The notes beneath the pieces are model-generated. The model saw nothing but the letters and a program-made list of their open reading frames with translations. It was not told the origin of the DNA and searched no databases. Made by a program: the position numbers and the translations under genes. Below are positions 30,595 through 43,187 of a stretch of 64,000 bases of DNA, one piece after another; positions within the stretch are counted from its first letter, which is position 1; the number at the start of each line of letters is the position of its first letter. Origin of the DNA: Sipunculus nudus (taxonomy: Eukaryota > Annelida > Sipuncula > Golfingiida > Sipunculidae); assembly GCA_026874595.1 (NCBI GenBank), contig CM049317.1:74282618-74346617 (forward strand), given 5' to 3'.

Positions 30595-32927
30595 TCTTGT
30601 TTCCTACAACCACTGACTGGTGTCCTATGCTGTATTTACTCTCGTATTGTACACTACCAATGTACTCAGTGTACAGTGTGTGTACGAATAATAAAATCCT
30701 CCCGAACTATTAACGATAATCACTGCAACTCAGTGTATGTCAGACCAATCATGTTCGTCAAATTACAGACCAAGGGAAAGAATGTTTCCTTCAATATACA
30801 TGGTGGAGAAAATGATTGACGACGAATCCTTCCAAAATTCCACCGCCGATTTCTTTATGAGCTCTGCCAATCCTGTGTTTAATTGTTAGATGGGTTCACT
30901 ATGTCAGTATCACAAAAAACACGACACTCGGTTGGTTCCCTCGTTTTTGTAAAGATGACGTACCCCTACTAACGTATCCCTTCGTGTACGAGGTTCACGC
31001 TTATCTTGTAGAGCCGGCAGGTTAGATCTCTTATGCTGTAGCGCTACAAGGGGCCTTCGCTTGATTTATAACAAGCCCCTTATGAGGAGGTAACTTATTT
31101 TAAATGCCAAAGTCAAGGTGTTAACAGGAGAAGTTGTTTTACACCATAACTAATCAGCACAAGTAAAATCACTGCGTACTGTTATTACATAATCCCTGTC
31201 AGCTGCCTTGAGGTATCAGAGCTCGTCATTTGACGCCCTTGCTGTTAAGTGGTTAACCATGTACTACTTGGAGCAGGAACCAAATCCGTCGCTTTCTTAA
31301 CGTAGCTCTTGACAAAATCAATCAGCCGGCTGTCCTGTCGTAAAGCCACGTATGACTACAACGCCTGGCCTTGCTGCAAGCCTCACTTTCCGTGCCCTGG
31401 TGGTTTATTTTTTAGCCACGCCAGCACGAACTCGAAGCTTCAAAGCTCCTAGCTATTGATATAACTTACAAATCAACAGCGGTCAAGTGGACCGGTGAAA
31501 CTAACGACGATGATGCAACTGGCCCTGTAGGTATTAATTACTCCGATGTCATTGGCTTCTTACTGCTCACGCATACACTCTGCTAAGACAAGTCCTGTAC
31601 CTACGTGTACGGTAAAGTTTGCTTGCTCTGCTTAAGATACGAACATTCAGAACGTTTCATATGATCCAAATGTCAATGCATACGTATCAAAACAAACGAC
31701 ATCAGTATATAAGGTATGTTAACCTATAATGCGACACTGGCCTCTTGATCTTATGGAAGTATATTTAGTGCCCTAGAGATAATAAAGATTAAAATTATAA
31801 TGAGAAATTATTTTTGCCGCACCACTAGCGGTCAGCCGTATAAACCTGATCTGATGCGCCAAAACAGTAGACGGATACCGCTCGCTTCCATGTATGAAGT
31901 GGTCTTTCAATCAAGCGGCCAGTTTTCAAGTGGTACTCTCAAACACCGATGGCTGCTTATATACATACTTCAATCGGATAAATAGGGCCGGCTACTCGAT
32001 GGGGTATTACAAGACACGGCCGGTTGGACTGCTCACGTTTAATGACACATTGTAGAGAAGTATGAAACCCCAGCCTGGTCATCGCGACTCAATCAACAGA
32101 CCGTTAGACGGTACGTCTCACACCCAAAGCCTAGTCTCAAAGTAGCTCAGATCTACAGTCCAGCCCGGTCCGCGCATTCATAAAGACACTAATAGGTTTT
32201 ATGGCATCTAAACTTGTTTGTTGTGGCTTGGCTATATAGTAGCCTATTGACCTGACTGTTTAAACTTGTCGAAATGCCGCAAGCTTGTCCTCACAGACGA
32301 GTTTGAGAATAAGTAATTTGAGACAGATAGAGAGCTATATTGTGTCTGTCCACCTGTGTATTATACTTTAGGAAAAATGCGGAATTTAACCGACCCTTTT
32401 CAACAGCTAAATACGACACCACTTAACCCCAGGGCAATCTGTCTCACCATGAACCAACAAGAAAGAATTTCCAAAAGCCTTTGACCAGGTTTACGCCTAT
32501 TGGAGCCCCCGGTGTAAAGTGATTCTGTGTCTTCTTAAATGTGTATATAGGTCTCGTCTTATTGTGTTCATTGGTGAACTAATTCTATTCACGTTTCCAA
32601 ATGGATTGCAGCGAAACCTTTATTTGCTAAATGACTGAGCAGGCCTCACAACCAAGAAATTAATGGCTCTTTATGATATTAAAATACAATACAGCTCTGA
32701 CCTAGCTCAGTCAAGGTTTACGTATCACCCGGCAGGGCAAACATCATTCCCTAAGTTGGTAAATACTATTAACGTTCATTTTGTACAAAAGAGCAGCTCT
32801 TCCCTTTAATTTTCCACATGATGTATACATGTCTGAGCGACCTAACCAGAAACTATCTGTATGCCCCAAGTTCATGACTTTTGGGCTGGTGATCACATTG
32901 CTAAACTGTAGGAGTACTTCAATATGC

Positions 32928-33010
32928 GTCATAATAATAATAATAATAACAATAATAATAATAATAATAGTAATAATAATAATTATTATAATTATAATAG
33001 TTATAATAAT
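32928..33010. repeat. (AAT)n microsatellite
   Basis: Imperfect AAT/ATT trinucleotide tract. Confidence 0.95.
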
Positions 33011-33102
33011 AAAAATAGAAGTATGAGCAGCATTAAAAACATTGGTGGTGATTAGAATAATAAAATTGAATACATTCTAACCTAAGTATAATATAGAATG
33101 GC

Positions 33103-33106
<4 letters not shown>

Positions 33107-33156
<50 letters not shown>
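33107..33156. repeat. (TG)n(TA)n microsatellite
   Basis: Short compound tract. Confidence 0.95.
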
Positions 33157-33157
<1 letters not shown>

Positions 33158-34015
33158 CTGTGCGTGTTAAAGCTCCCAAAAGACATGTCTGTACTTAGTA
33201 CAGGCAACTGCATTGACACATAAATATTAAGTTGCGACAATTATTGTTGTTATCATTTTTTGTATTAATATGATGATGATTTTATTAATATATTATTATT
33301 ATTTTTTATTATTATTTCTAATATTATTAAATAAGATTTTATGCCGTATACTGCTTTTTAAATGAGGCCCAATAGTGGACCAAACAGGGGTATGAAGCGG
33401 CTAATCTGTACAAGTATGTTTGAATAAATAAAGGAGCGAGGCCAGACAAACGTCGCCGAGAAGATAATCTCTTATTCTGTTGTGATTGGGATACAATAGC
33501 GATTTGGTCAACTAGATTATCACGGCGCCAGCCCCGTTAACACGTCTGCTTATATAAGTCGAGAATAACCCTGCAATCCCCTTAACAATCTGAATTCCTA
33601 AGCGCTGATACAGTTAAATTATCCACAAGCTGAATAATAAAGGGGAACTACCTCTCGTATATTAATAATGAGATTTAAGGGATTTTTGCTAATGTATGGT
33701 TATATTAAAGGACACGTAGAAAGCACCGCTGTGAGTGTGGCGCCATCCCCGCCAGATTACCAGTTTTCCTGCTAAAGAGCTTATGGTATTTGTGACTTTG
33801 GGTGTGACAAAAATTTATATAGTCATCTTGGTTTAAAACTTGGTTACAATAGCAAGAAAGAGCAAGGACATGACGTCATCTCTACATCCAACAACGAAGG
33901 AATCTGCAAATATTGTAAGGTTCCGCTATGTAGAAAAAGTAATTATGCTGAGATGATGATTATGATAAGGACGATAATGGTGGTTCTTTCATCAATGGAC
34001 TGTAGCATCTCTTTT

Positions 34016-34420
34016 GAAAACGTCACATTTCCTCCATCTAGTCATGATAAATATGTAGGTGTTCTTCAAGATAGTTCCTTATCTATTGAGAAACAGGTAA
34101 ATGCAGTAACAAGGTACTAGGATCCTGCTATCATATGATCCGCAAAATTGGAAGGAAAAGAAAATATAAAAACGACTGATGCTTGCAGAATTTTAGTTCA
34201 ATTTTTGGTAATTTTTAGACTTGATTATGCAAATATAATTTATTTATAATATATATGGAATATAGAATACCAAAATATTTAACTAAAAGGCTCAGGCGCA
34301 TGCAAAATACAGCTGCCCGACTTGTCACAAAAAACAAACGCCGAGATAACATAACGCCTGTCCTTATTGGACTTCGGGTGCAAGACAAAGGCCCACCCGG
34401 ACAAAAACCCACCAGGCAAG
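34016..34420 (+). pseudogene. Relic of a non-LTR retrotransposon reverse transcriptase (CR1/L2-like C-terminus)
   Basis: Frames joined over frameshifts read VGVLQDSSLSIEKQVNAVTR, then TTDACRILVQFL, RLDYANIIY, IPKYLTKRLRRMQNTAARLV and ITPVL. This is the familiar end of a CR1/L2-type reverse transcriptase (LDY...LP-YL-KRLQRVQN-AARLV). Several stops and frameshifts show it is dead. It sits about 300 bp before a LINE-type 3' tail. Confidence 0.72.
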
Positions 34421-34476
34421 AGCCCACTGGACAAAAGCGCTTCCCTAAAAGTGCAGACTTGGACAAAAGCCCACCC
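34377..34476 (+). repeat. Short degenerate repeat rich in GGACAAAAGCCCACC
   Basis: About six imperfect ~15-bp units (ACAAAGGCCCACCCGG, ACAAAAACCCACCAGG and so on) lie between the reverse-transcriptase relic and its tail. Confidence 0.5.
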
Positions 34477-34702
34477 TTGACTAAAATATAAAATTAAATG
34501 GTTTTACGATGTTTATCTAAAGTTTTTTTAAATACTACTTTATCATTTTCATAATGTAAATAACATTTTTATACTAATGACAAGTATATATGTTTATGTG
34601 TTCATATACATGCTTATATATCTGTTATAAAGTGATCTGTGTTTTATATCTGTCTGCAGCTTGATAAAACAGATGTTCCTTGTAGATACATTTTATTTAT
34701 TT

Positions 34703-34781
34703 GTACAGCGCCCTAGAGCACGTTTAAGAATATGAATAGGGCGCTTAAGAAATGCTGTATATATATTATTATTATTATTAT
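34703..34781 (+). repeat. LINE 3' tail with perfect 9-bp hairpin and ATT repeats
   Basis: AGCGCCCTA (34707-34715) pairs perfectly with TAGGGCGCT (34737-34745) and is followed by AAATGCTGTATATATATTATT repeats. This is the usual 3' end of CR1/L2-like LINEs and belongs with the relic at 34.0-34.4 kb. Confidence 0.6.
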
Positions 34782-35086
34782 AAATTATATTATGACGACG
34801 ACGAAGATGATTATGATGATGGTGACAATTAGACCTGGACATTGCTCAGATAACGCAGACATTTACAAGGGTACAGACGTTAAGATTCAATGGATTACAC
34901 TAAATTTTAATATCCTCCATTTTTTTCATACTTTAATTTTTCTCAGCTTAAAGTACCACCGAAACGACTGCACGCTTATTAGCGGATTTTGTGATACAGA
35001 GAAATGTAACCGCTCATTGCATGTGCAAATATGTTAATCAGTCCTGGCTACTTGTATTGGATTGTGTTTGTGTCAAAGACCTCTGC

Positions 35087-35275
35087 CAAGCGTCTCACGT
35101 ATTACGTTTTGTCACTTGTCACGTTCTGTCATGTATAACGTTCTGTCACCTGTTAAATTCTGTCATGTATAACTTTCTGTCACCTGTTACGTTTTGTCAT
35201 GTGTTATGATCTGTTACGTATTAAGATCCGTTAGGTATTTTGTTTTAATACGTATTAGGTTCTGTTACGTATTGT
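35087..35275 (+). repeat. 17-bp degenerate minisatellite
   Basis: About 11 units such as ACGTTCTGTCATGTATA and ACGTTCTGTCACCTGTT, decaying toward the right (GATCCGTTAGGTATTTT). Confidence 0.8.
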
Positions 35276-35837
35276 ACTTCCATTATTGTACAGACACTTT
35301 AAGAACTAGATTAAATGAGCACAGTCTCAACAAGACACCATCTTAAAGTAACCAATCATATAATATTTAGTTGTGGGCTTCGAGAAGTTGGTGAACGTCT
35401 TACCCCTAAACCACATTACATAGGCCTCTTATCGTGGGATATGACCCCTGAAGAGTCTTGTTTCTGAGATCCTGTACGTCACCAGAATGATCTCCTAATC
35501 TAAAACTGATTCCGCCGTCACAATGACTAAGTATGTGTGTACACACTGGTGACGACTGCCATGAAAAGACTCCCCTCGCCTTCTCCCCTGCTCTTATAGT
35601 CACGAGTAGACTTTCTTTATGCTGTAAGTCTGTAATCAATATCATCAGTGTGGCACGCCTTCACAGCCCTTTGTAGGGGTGTAATGTAACACATGGTACA
35701 GCCTCTAGATCAATTTGCGCTATTTGATCCTCGAGCATTTTCCCAAACCTGGTCCAGCAAGTAACCACAGGCTTCCGAAACCATATAAGTCAAACCATCT
35801 AGATTCGAATATTTGACCCCAGTTATCTTGACACGTA

Positions 35838-36560
35838 CAGGGTATACACCTGCTCATTGGTTAAACACATGCTCATCGGGTAACCAGGTATACACCTGTC
35901 CACAGGGTATACACCTGCTCATCGGGTATAAACCTGCTCATCAAGTATTCATCTGCTCATCGGGTATACACCTGCTCATCGGGTATATATCTGCTCATCA
36001 AGTATTCATCTGCTCATCGGGTATACACCTGCTCATCGGGTATATATCTGCTCATCGGGTATACACCTGCTCATCGGGTATACACCTGCTCATCAAGTAT
36101 TCATCTGCTCATCGGGTATACACCTGCTCATCAAGTATTCATCTGCTCATCGGGTATACACCTGCTCATCAAGTATTCATCTGCTCATTGGTTATACACC
36201 TGCTCATCAAGTATTCATCTGCTCATCGGGTATACACCTGCTCATCAAGTATTCATCTGCTCATCGGGTATACACCTGCTCATCAAGTATTCATCTGCTC
36301 ATTGGTTATACACCTGCTCATCGGGTATACACCTGCTCATCAAGTATTCATCTGCTCATCGGGTATACACCTGCTCATCAAGTATTCATCTGATCTTTGG
36401 TTATACACCTGCTCATCGGGTAGGCAGACACCTGCCCACCGGATATAAACCTATCCCAAGGATATGCACCTGCTCATCAGGTATACACCTGCGCATCAAG
36501 TATACATCTGCTCATTGGGTATACACCTGCTTATCGAGTATATATCTGCTCGTCGGGTAA
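35838..36560 (+). repeat. 19-bp minisatellite with two alternating unit types
   Basis: Units CTGCTCATCGGGTATACAC and CTGCTCATCAAGTATTCAT (both 19 bp) alternate over ~720 bp. Because 3 x 19 is a multiple of three and the units contain no stop, a 211-codon ORF crosses the array (35813-36448). It is a by-product of the repeat, not a gene. Confidence 0.93.
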
Positions 36561-36798
36561 TTCATACTTGTTAACACTTTTCTTTAATTAGATTGTTTGC
36601 AAAAATGTTGCAGGATGTAAAACCTGAGAGTTTTGGCCAAATCTCAGAAGAATCGTTTTGAATCAAATAAATATTTAGTAAGAGAAACAGTCGGAACAGC
36701 CAGTCCGCTACAATACTGAATGTACAAGCTATCATTCGAGGAAAAAACGCGTGCGTCATATCTCTTATTGAACTAGATGCAATTGAGGGGAAATTGAC

Positions 36799-36938
36799 TA
36801 TGGACTGCCTGTGTTTAGCATGGACTGCCTGTGTTTAGTATGGACTGCCTGTGTTTAGTATGGACTGCCTGTGTTTAGTATGGACTGCCTGTGTTTAGTA
36901 TGGACTGCCTGTGTTTAGTATGGACTGCCTGTGTTTAT
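36799..36938 (+). repeat. 20-bp minisatellite, 7 nearly identical copies
   Basis: Unit TATGGACTGCCTGTGTTTAG, with one C variant in the first junction and a changed final junction. The high identity suggests recent expansion. Confidence 0.95.
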
Positions 36939-39900
36939 TACTTCTTTTTGATCGTTTGCTTTCACTTGTAAACATCGCGGAGTACGTGTAGGGGCACTTT
37001 TAATGACATATGTCAAAACAGATTTATTGCATGGTGTAATTGTGTGTGCCTTTTACTGTTTACCTGTTTTTGTTCAAGACCAATCCCACAACAGGTAACG
37101 GCGCATCGGCGTACAGGGAGTTCAGGATGTCGAGTTACTCAGGGACAGGTAAACATGAGTGGTAGGAATATACCCGGTACGAAACCCCCTGTCACATAAA
37201 CACCTTGTTAGGCTGAGAAGGAGGATACTTTCATATACAATAAAACATTTATGATGCCAATAAAAATTGCTTTCATTCAGCTTACAAACAAACTTTAACC
37301 TAAAGAGTCACTGTCTCCATTAATTACCTAAACGTTGATATATACAATGGTGTGCATGTGTGTGACAGACATAATTATTGTTAGAAATGTTTAAATATAA
37401 AACCCATTCTATGCCTTTTGCGGAATAAACGCTGGGACTTTGAGCATAAATTTGTAACAAAATTTTTAATTAAAAAAAAAAAAATAAATAAAAACAGACG
37501 ATGCTCAGAGAACTCATGCCTCCGACAAAGCCAGACTTTTTTACCCAGATCACATCGCCCTTATATTCGTAAAATATGAAAAATAATTTCCTGGACCAGA
37601 TTTCCACAATTTTTTCCGTTATTGGATAGGAGCAAGGCATGCAAACGGACATTAAGGGATCACGACTGCAACATTTTTTTCAGCTCTTCCTCTTTATCCA
37701 AACTATTTAAAAAAACTCACATCGTAAGTCTCCGCACTGAATAAAAGGCTCAGGCAGGTGTCTGATGATGATAGGAAAAATCAGTCTGCGAACATATGCC
37801 ACATACACCTGACCTATAAAAACGTTTTTCCAATACTACACTGTTTTTTTTTTTTTTTTTTTTTTTTTAATTTTATTTCAGTTTGTATGATGTAGCCTAG
37901 GTTATACATATTTTTGCATGATTGAATGATTGTTTTATGACCGATAATTGTAAACAATAAGATTATTTCCATAGCTTCTAGCAACTTTTTTTTTCCCCTG
38001 TTTTATTATTTATTTAAAACTTGTCCGGTTCTGAAAGTCAATGGACTCCCAAAGACTTTCACTCTCACTGTTCTGGATGCTACTTCTGTCTAACGTTACA
38101 TCTCTGTAAAAGTCATAAATTTCCGATATGTTGAGAGAGAGAGAGAGAGGGGGGGGGGGGAGTGGGTGTAATTTATGCCACCCCTTCACCTCAAGAGAAA
38201 ATTCCGTATATTAAACTGTGAGGTTTCTATACTGACGCCCTGGCTTGACTTCCCCCGCTGGTCGATGAACGCGGTCCTCACGCCGGAAGCACCAAGACGT
38301 CGCCATGGTGCTGTCATAACAATGGACACGCGCCCACTTGCCAACTTCACGACTCGCTGCACATTTCAAATTCCGGAAGGTTAAGGGAGCTATTTTTAAA
38401 CTATAACCCTCATTCACTTTCAATTGTTCCCTTTTTGCTTTTTCTCTCTCGCTCGCCCTCAGCCCCCCCCCCCCCCTCTCTCTCTCTCGTATATTTTAGA
38501 TAAAGGTTCACAAAACCTTCACATTATTCATATATATATATATATTATGTTGAGGTTGTCAAAAAACGAGTATTTCTTTTTTCAGTTGTGTTCTATATTG
38601 TCCATGAGACAGAGGGGGTCACCGGAACTACTGGGGGTGTCAAATTTTTAATGTTATCATGAGCAGCCTAAAATTATGTGGTTTTGATATTTGTATGATA
38701 GCAGTGTAAACTGAGTAGCTCTGAGATACCACACACATGTAAATATAGGTACTTTATCAAGAAAAATAGCATTTTTTACAGGACTAGAATAATAAGTGCT
38801 ACATGGTCATCAATGTAGTTTAAGATGTTTCAATGCACCTTGTTGTTATTTTTTGTTTATCAAAGTTGATGTTTTCAACTGAAATAGATAATAAAATTAG
38901 GAGAACCTCTATCTTAAATATTATTTCACCATTTAATGACTGTTCATTTGAACCCATTATTGTGCTCTTTTCAATGATTTTAGGCATTCTTCACATATTT
39001 CATCGGTGTATGTAAAAATGGAATCTTTCTGTGAATGCTTCATGTGGAGGGAAGTCACTTATCATTTTGATGTAAATTAAGTAGATTTGTTTAGTAATTC
39101 TGATCTAATCTGGAAATCCTGTTGTGAAACTGAGAAAAGTTTAAACGCTCTACGTTTAACACGTAAACGATGTTCAACAGCTAAGTTAGTGTCTGTTTAT
39201 CAGCCTCTGATGAGATGCAGGGAAACACTATCACTATTCAATATTAAACCAATCCCACCAAAAACTGTTTCCAAAATTTATAATAGAGTAATTAACACTT
39301 CGTATTCTTGAGGTGAAGTCACTGGATAGTTGAGGAAAAGTTCAATGAATCCTTGACCGACGCATTGGGAAACAAAGGGTTGAGACAAATATAATAGCTT
39401 TAGACGGTAACTTTAAAAAAGGGTGATCCTCGCAGCACACTGTGCAGGGTCCGGAATAACTCAACCATGCAGGGGACTCTTTCCAATATGGCCACAATAT
39501 AAATTATATATAGCCCGAAGAATGAACATTCAATCGGGCAAATGTATTTGTTATGGGTAAGAAATTCATAAAAATATTTTAAACAGTCAGGGATAAAGAT
39601 ATAATGAGATATAATGAGACAAGTTTAGAGATAAGAGATTTCAAGTCATATCCATGTTTAACATGTACCAACATAATTGCAGACACGTTCCGTCAGTTCA
39701 ACTCAAAGTACAGTATAATTGATCAAATGCCCCTTTGCTTACAGAAGGACATATTTACATGTTTCTTAGCAGTGATCAAGTCCAATTAAACATAGCAAGA
39801 ATGAGAATATTTTGGTGCTCAAAATATACATTTAAAATATTTTACACTTTGCATTCTAACCATCATCAAAATATAACTACCATGTGCCCTGTGTGAGTTG

Positions 39901-40025
39901 ATCACTTTTACTTTTTCATGTCACATTATTATCGTGTTAAATAGAATATACTACTAAGTAGTTTGACTGTGTTACATTTTTTTTATATTCCAAATGAATC
40001 CATGAAGTTGGAACCTTCATCATTG
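36939..40025. other. No gene seen
   Basis: AT-rich, with a T-run at 37842-37869, (GA)n/G-run at 38133-38160 and C-run at 38462-38476. Short ORFs (e.g. 38175-38423 on both strands, 39087-39311) show no recognisable protein. Confidence 0.5.
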
Positions 40026-40660
40026 TTAAGAATCAGTGTCTGAATCATCTTCTGCGTCATCACCTGGTTTCGTGGGAGTGACTTGAAAATCTTTGGCAAT
40101 AAGCCTCACACTCTCAGGAAGGACAGGTTTAGTGTATCTGATTGGATAATCTTCTAATTAATCAATAAGACATCCATTCTCCAGTTGAAGAGGTTAATCA
40201 ACTCCATCGAAATGTTTCTTCGATTTCGGATAAAAATGCTTGATTTTGAACAAGAATAGGCGTCCACACTGCGTCCGAATACCAGATTCCAAGTATCCAT
40301 AGTTCAGTCAATAATTTTAACAAAGAATGGTCCTTTTCATCGCACTTTCTTTAACAGACTTGCACTTTCTTGTGCAGAGAAACAACAGACCAATATTTGT
40401 CTTTACTGTCCCAGCATGTGCAGTCTGTAGATAGTTCAAGCATTCCATCTTTTTTGGTGGAGACATATGGAGATAGAACAATCACAGGTCATTATGTTTA
40501 GTGCTTGTCTTGTTTTCATGTACGTAATGCCCTCAGTATATTCAGTCAACAAATCAGGAACGACACAGGAAACGATTGATTCAGAAGTTTTAACTCCAGA
40601 AGAAGTGCTTCATGTCAACACCACGAAGTTTTAGACCCACAGAATTTTCTGAATCTATGT
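40026..40660 (-). pseudogene. Decayed unrecognised coding sequence, perhaps transposon-derived
   Basis: On the minus strand protein-like pieces in shifting frames read SENSVGLKLRGVDMKHFF (~40.65 kb), SIVSCVVPDLLTEYTEGITY (~40.55 kb), KIKHFYPKSKKHFDGVD (~40.23 kb) and LEDYPIRYTKPVLPESVRL then GDDAEDDSDTDS-stop (40157-40026). The acidic end with a clean stop looks like a true C-terminus. Internal stops show it is dead. I do not recognise the family. Confidence 0.35.
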
Positions 40661-40669
40661 ACAACACAA

Positions 40670-40671
<2 letters not shown>

Positions 40672-40713
<42 letters not shown>
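40672..40713. repeat. (TA)n microsatellite
   Basis: About 20 TA units, just upstream of the decayed minus-strand coding relic. Confidence 0.96.
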
Positions 40714-40716
<3 letters not shown>

Positions 40717-41339
40717 CTATCTGCCTAGGTGTGCCAGCATTCACATAATGTCTAGGTTTCATCACGTGACATATCATAGAAATTATTTCTGACTGAAAAG
40801 GTAATGTAACATCAAATGTTGGTACCATTTACATTGCATGTACCCAATACAATGTAACGGAGACTCCAGGAGTTATATCTTATCGTTTAACTCCATCATA
40901 CTTTAGTTTGTTTGGACTGTTTTTATGGTGAACATATTTACATGAAGTATGCTCTCAAATACAAAGCCAGTTGGCGCTGGGGTACATAGAAACTTAAGGG
41001 GAAGTTTCAGTAACTAAATTGTTATAGGAGGAAAGGTTTCCACTGTCCTGTTCACAAAGGTGTATCTTGAATAAATATTGGCTGCATTTTCTAATTTAAG
41101 ATGAAAGAAAAAAATAAAGCAAGTCAACGAGTAGATTAGGATTCTGACCTGGGCTGTCCCATTTTAAAATCAGTCCACCACAGGACTGTAATCTGAACTG
41201 GCCAAGGTCATAATTTTAATCTGGCCTGGCCCGGTTTAAAACTGGTCTGGCCCAGAAAAAAAATTTGATCTAGGCTGGCCCAGATCAAAATTTTAATCTG
41301 GGCCAGACCTTTTTGAACTGGACTTGATTCTAATCTGGG

Positions 41340-41397
41340 CCTCTCTCTCTCTCTCTCTCCCTCTCTCATATATATATATATGTTTGTATATATATAA
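41340..41397. repeat. (CT)n and (TA)n tract
   Basis: Follows a short CTGGCC-rich repeat (41150-41340). The flank AATGTTGAGGTTGTCAAAA recurs at 38545-38565 beside another (TA)n, so the two tracts belong to one old repeat. Confidence 0.85.
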
Positions 41398-42141
41398 TGT
41401 TGAGGTTGTCAAAATACGAGTCTTATATGAACAACACCTCAGCACCTACGAGGAGTTGAAATATACCTCTTATATTATGGTGCGTAGGTTGTATGTATGT
41501 TATATATTCAGGGAGTAAGAAAGGGTGAAACATCAAAGAACGTGTTATTGTTACGTGATAATCAATCATACACATGACAAGGCTTGCCTTACGACACTAA
41601 CCAGGATCATAAGAAATATAAATAAATTAATAGAACCTTATTTGACTCCAAGTCATAATACATTACCGACCCCGTTAGCTCTGATATCTGTAACCTGTCC
41701 GCACGGGGTTATAATACAGGCGGTAATAGTTCCTCACATTAACACGTGGTTGTCGTAAAGGAACCCGGCTGTTGCACAGGAGTGGACTGTTACGGCGGAT
41801 TAACCAATCAGAGGATTAATAAAGATATATCAGCATCGCCTTAATCTGACAAGATGGCTGACATTAGTTGATCTTTCTGGACCTCCATAAAATTGCAATA
41901 AAACGCGATAAACCTGAGCGAAAATGGAGCAAAAAATAGCTGATACAAATAACACGAATAATGGTATATTAACTTTCAACAGAATATAAAATACATAAAT
42001 GGCCAATCAAACTGTATTCTGATAATTACTTTTCTTTTTGACGGTATGTCACACCGATCCTTTGTTGGTGTTTTATCTACTTGTACAAAAAAAACTATTT
42101 GAGCCCTAAAACCGTGGTTTTCCAACAATGTTACAGTAATT

Positions 42142-43187
42142 CAGGGGCGTATCACGGAGGGTGCCGCAGGGGGCCACGCTACCCCCCCCCCCAACACACA
42201 CACACACCACCCCGTATACCTACTTTGCAGATAATATTGAATTTAGAATTACTAGACGCTAAGAATAAAATATAGCATGCAACTAATTAAAATAAAATAT
42301 GGCATATTTGTCAATTTTCATTACTGTACACTTTCATCTGCAATTTTGTATACACAGAGATTATTTCTTAATCTGTAATGATTTTTGTTGTAACAATTGA
42401 CATATTCGACCATTCTCAAATCTCATCAATGTTCTAGCAATTGCTTCTCTTGTTTTGTTTATTAACGTTATCAGAATACTAACTGATAAAGGTTACCCGC
42501 CCCCAACCCCAATCCCCATCCCCACACCATTTTAGCCGCCGCAAACTTTTTGAAGGGTTTCAGACCAATTTTTGCGGCCTGGACCCCCCTCCCCCTTTCC
42601 AGAACTTGGGACCTTTTACTGGGTTTTGTCGTTAATCTTATGGATTGGACCCCTCCAATTCCTACATCAAGAGTCACATGTTTTATCACATTTACTGACC
42701 ATGCCAGCGCCCAAGTGACTTGGTCTAGTGTTAGGCCAAACGTGCTTAAATCCGTCACTGACAGCAGGGGTTATTCATATGCACAATAGACCTTAACCCT
42801 GCGATTGGGTCACACGTCTGCATCTGTTGTGTAGATCACCAAGCAAGCACGGAGGCATTCTATCTGGTCTTTACCGAAGGAATTTCGGCAATTTTAAAAC
42901 GACGCAAAAATCACTTAAACTAATGTGTACATTTAAAATTATTTGTTCTCAGATCGGCGAGGTCACTGTGAAAACAATAATCTTTAAAATGAGGTATAAC
43001 AGTGTCTTGCATTTGGCGGTTTCAGAGAACATTGAGGAGAAAAGTGGACCAAATTCTTTTATATAATTATTAGAAGATTGAAATTCTTAGGTGATTCTTC
43101 ACAAAATCTAAGATTTTCTTTCATTTGAAGCCACCACCCGCCCTTCACCGGCACCCCCCTCTTCGGCAAATCATGGCTACGCCCCTG
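42142..43187. mobile_element. TIR DNA transposon, non-autonomous, hAT-like ends
   Basis: The ends CAGGGGCGTATC and (reverse complement of the right end) CAGGGGCGTAGC form terminal inverted repeats. They are flanked on both sides by TAATT (42137-42141 and 43188-43192), a 5-bp target duplication. The 1046-bp interior has C-rich runs and no recognisable transposase. CAGGGGCG-type ends are common in hAT elements; a 5-bp duplication rather than 8 bp would fit the hAT5 group, but the class is inferred from ends only. Confidence 0.62.

Larger units (their letters stand above)
30607..34015. other. Upstream region of CNBD2-like exon 1 (promoter or long 5' intron)
   Basis: No gene recognised. It contains the (AAT)n tract at 32928-33010 and the (TG)n(TA)n tract at 33107-33156. 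If the 43.7 and 47.3 kb exons are real, this is intron; otherwise the promoter should lie just above 30.6 kb. No clear TATA box or initiator was seen. Confidence 0.45.

Noticed and set aside
35813-36448. 211-codon ORF
   Set aside because: It is generated by a stop-free 19-bp minisatellite; all its length comes from repeat units.
42471-42789. Overlapping ORFs on both strands
   Set aside because: They lie inside a TIR element, have low-complexity Pro/Gly content, and no transposase motif is present.
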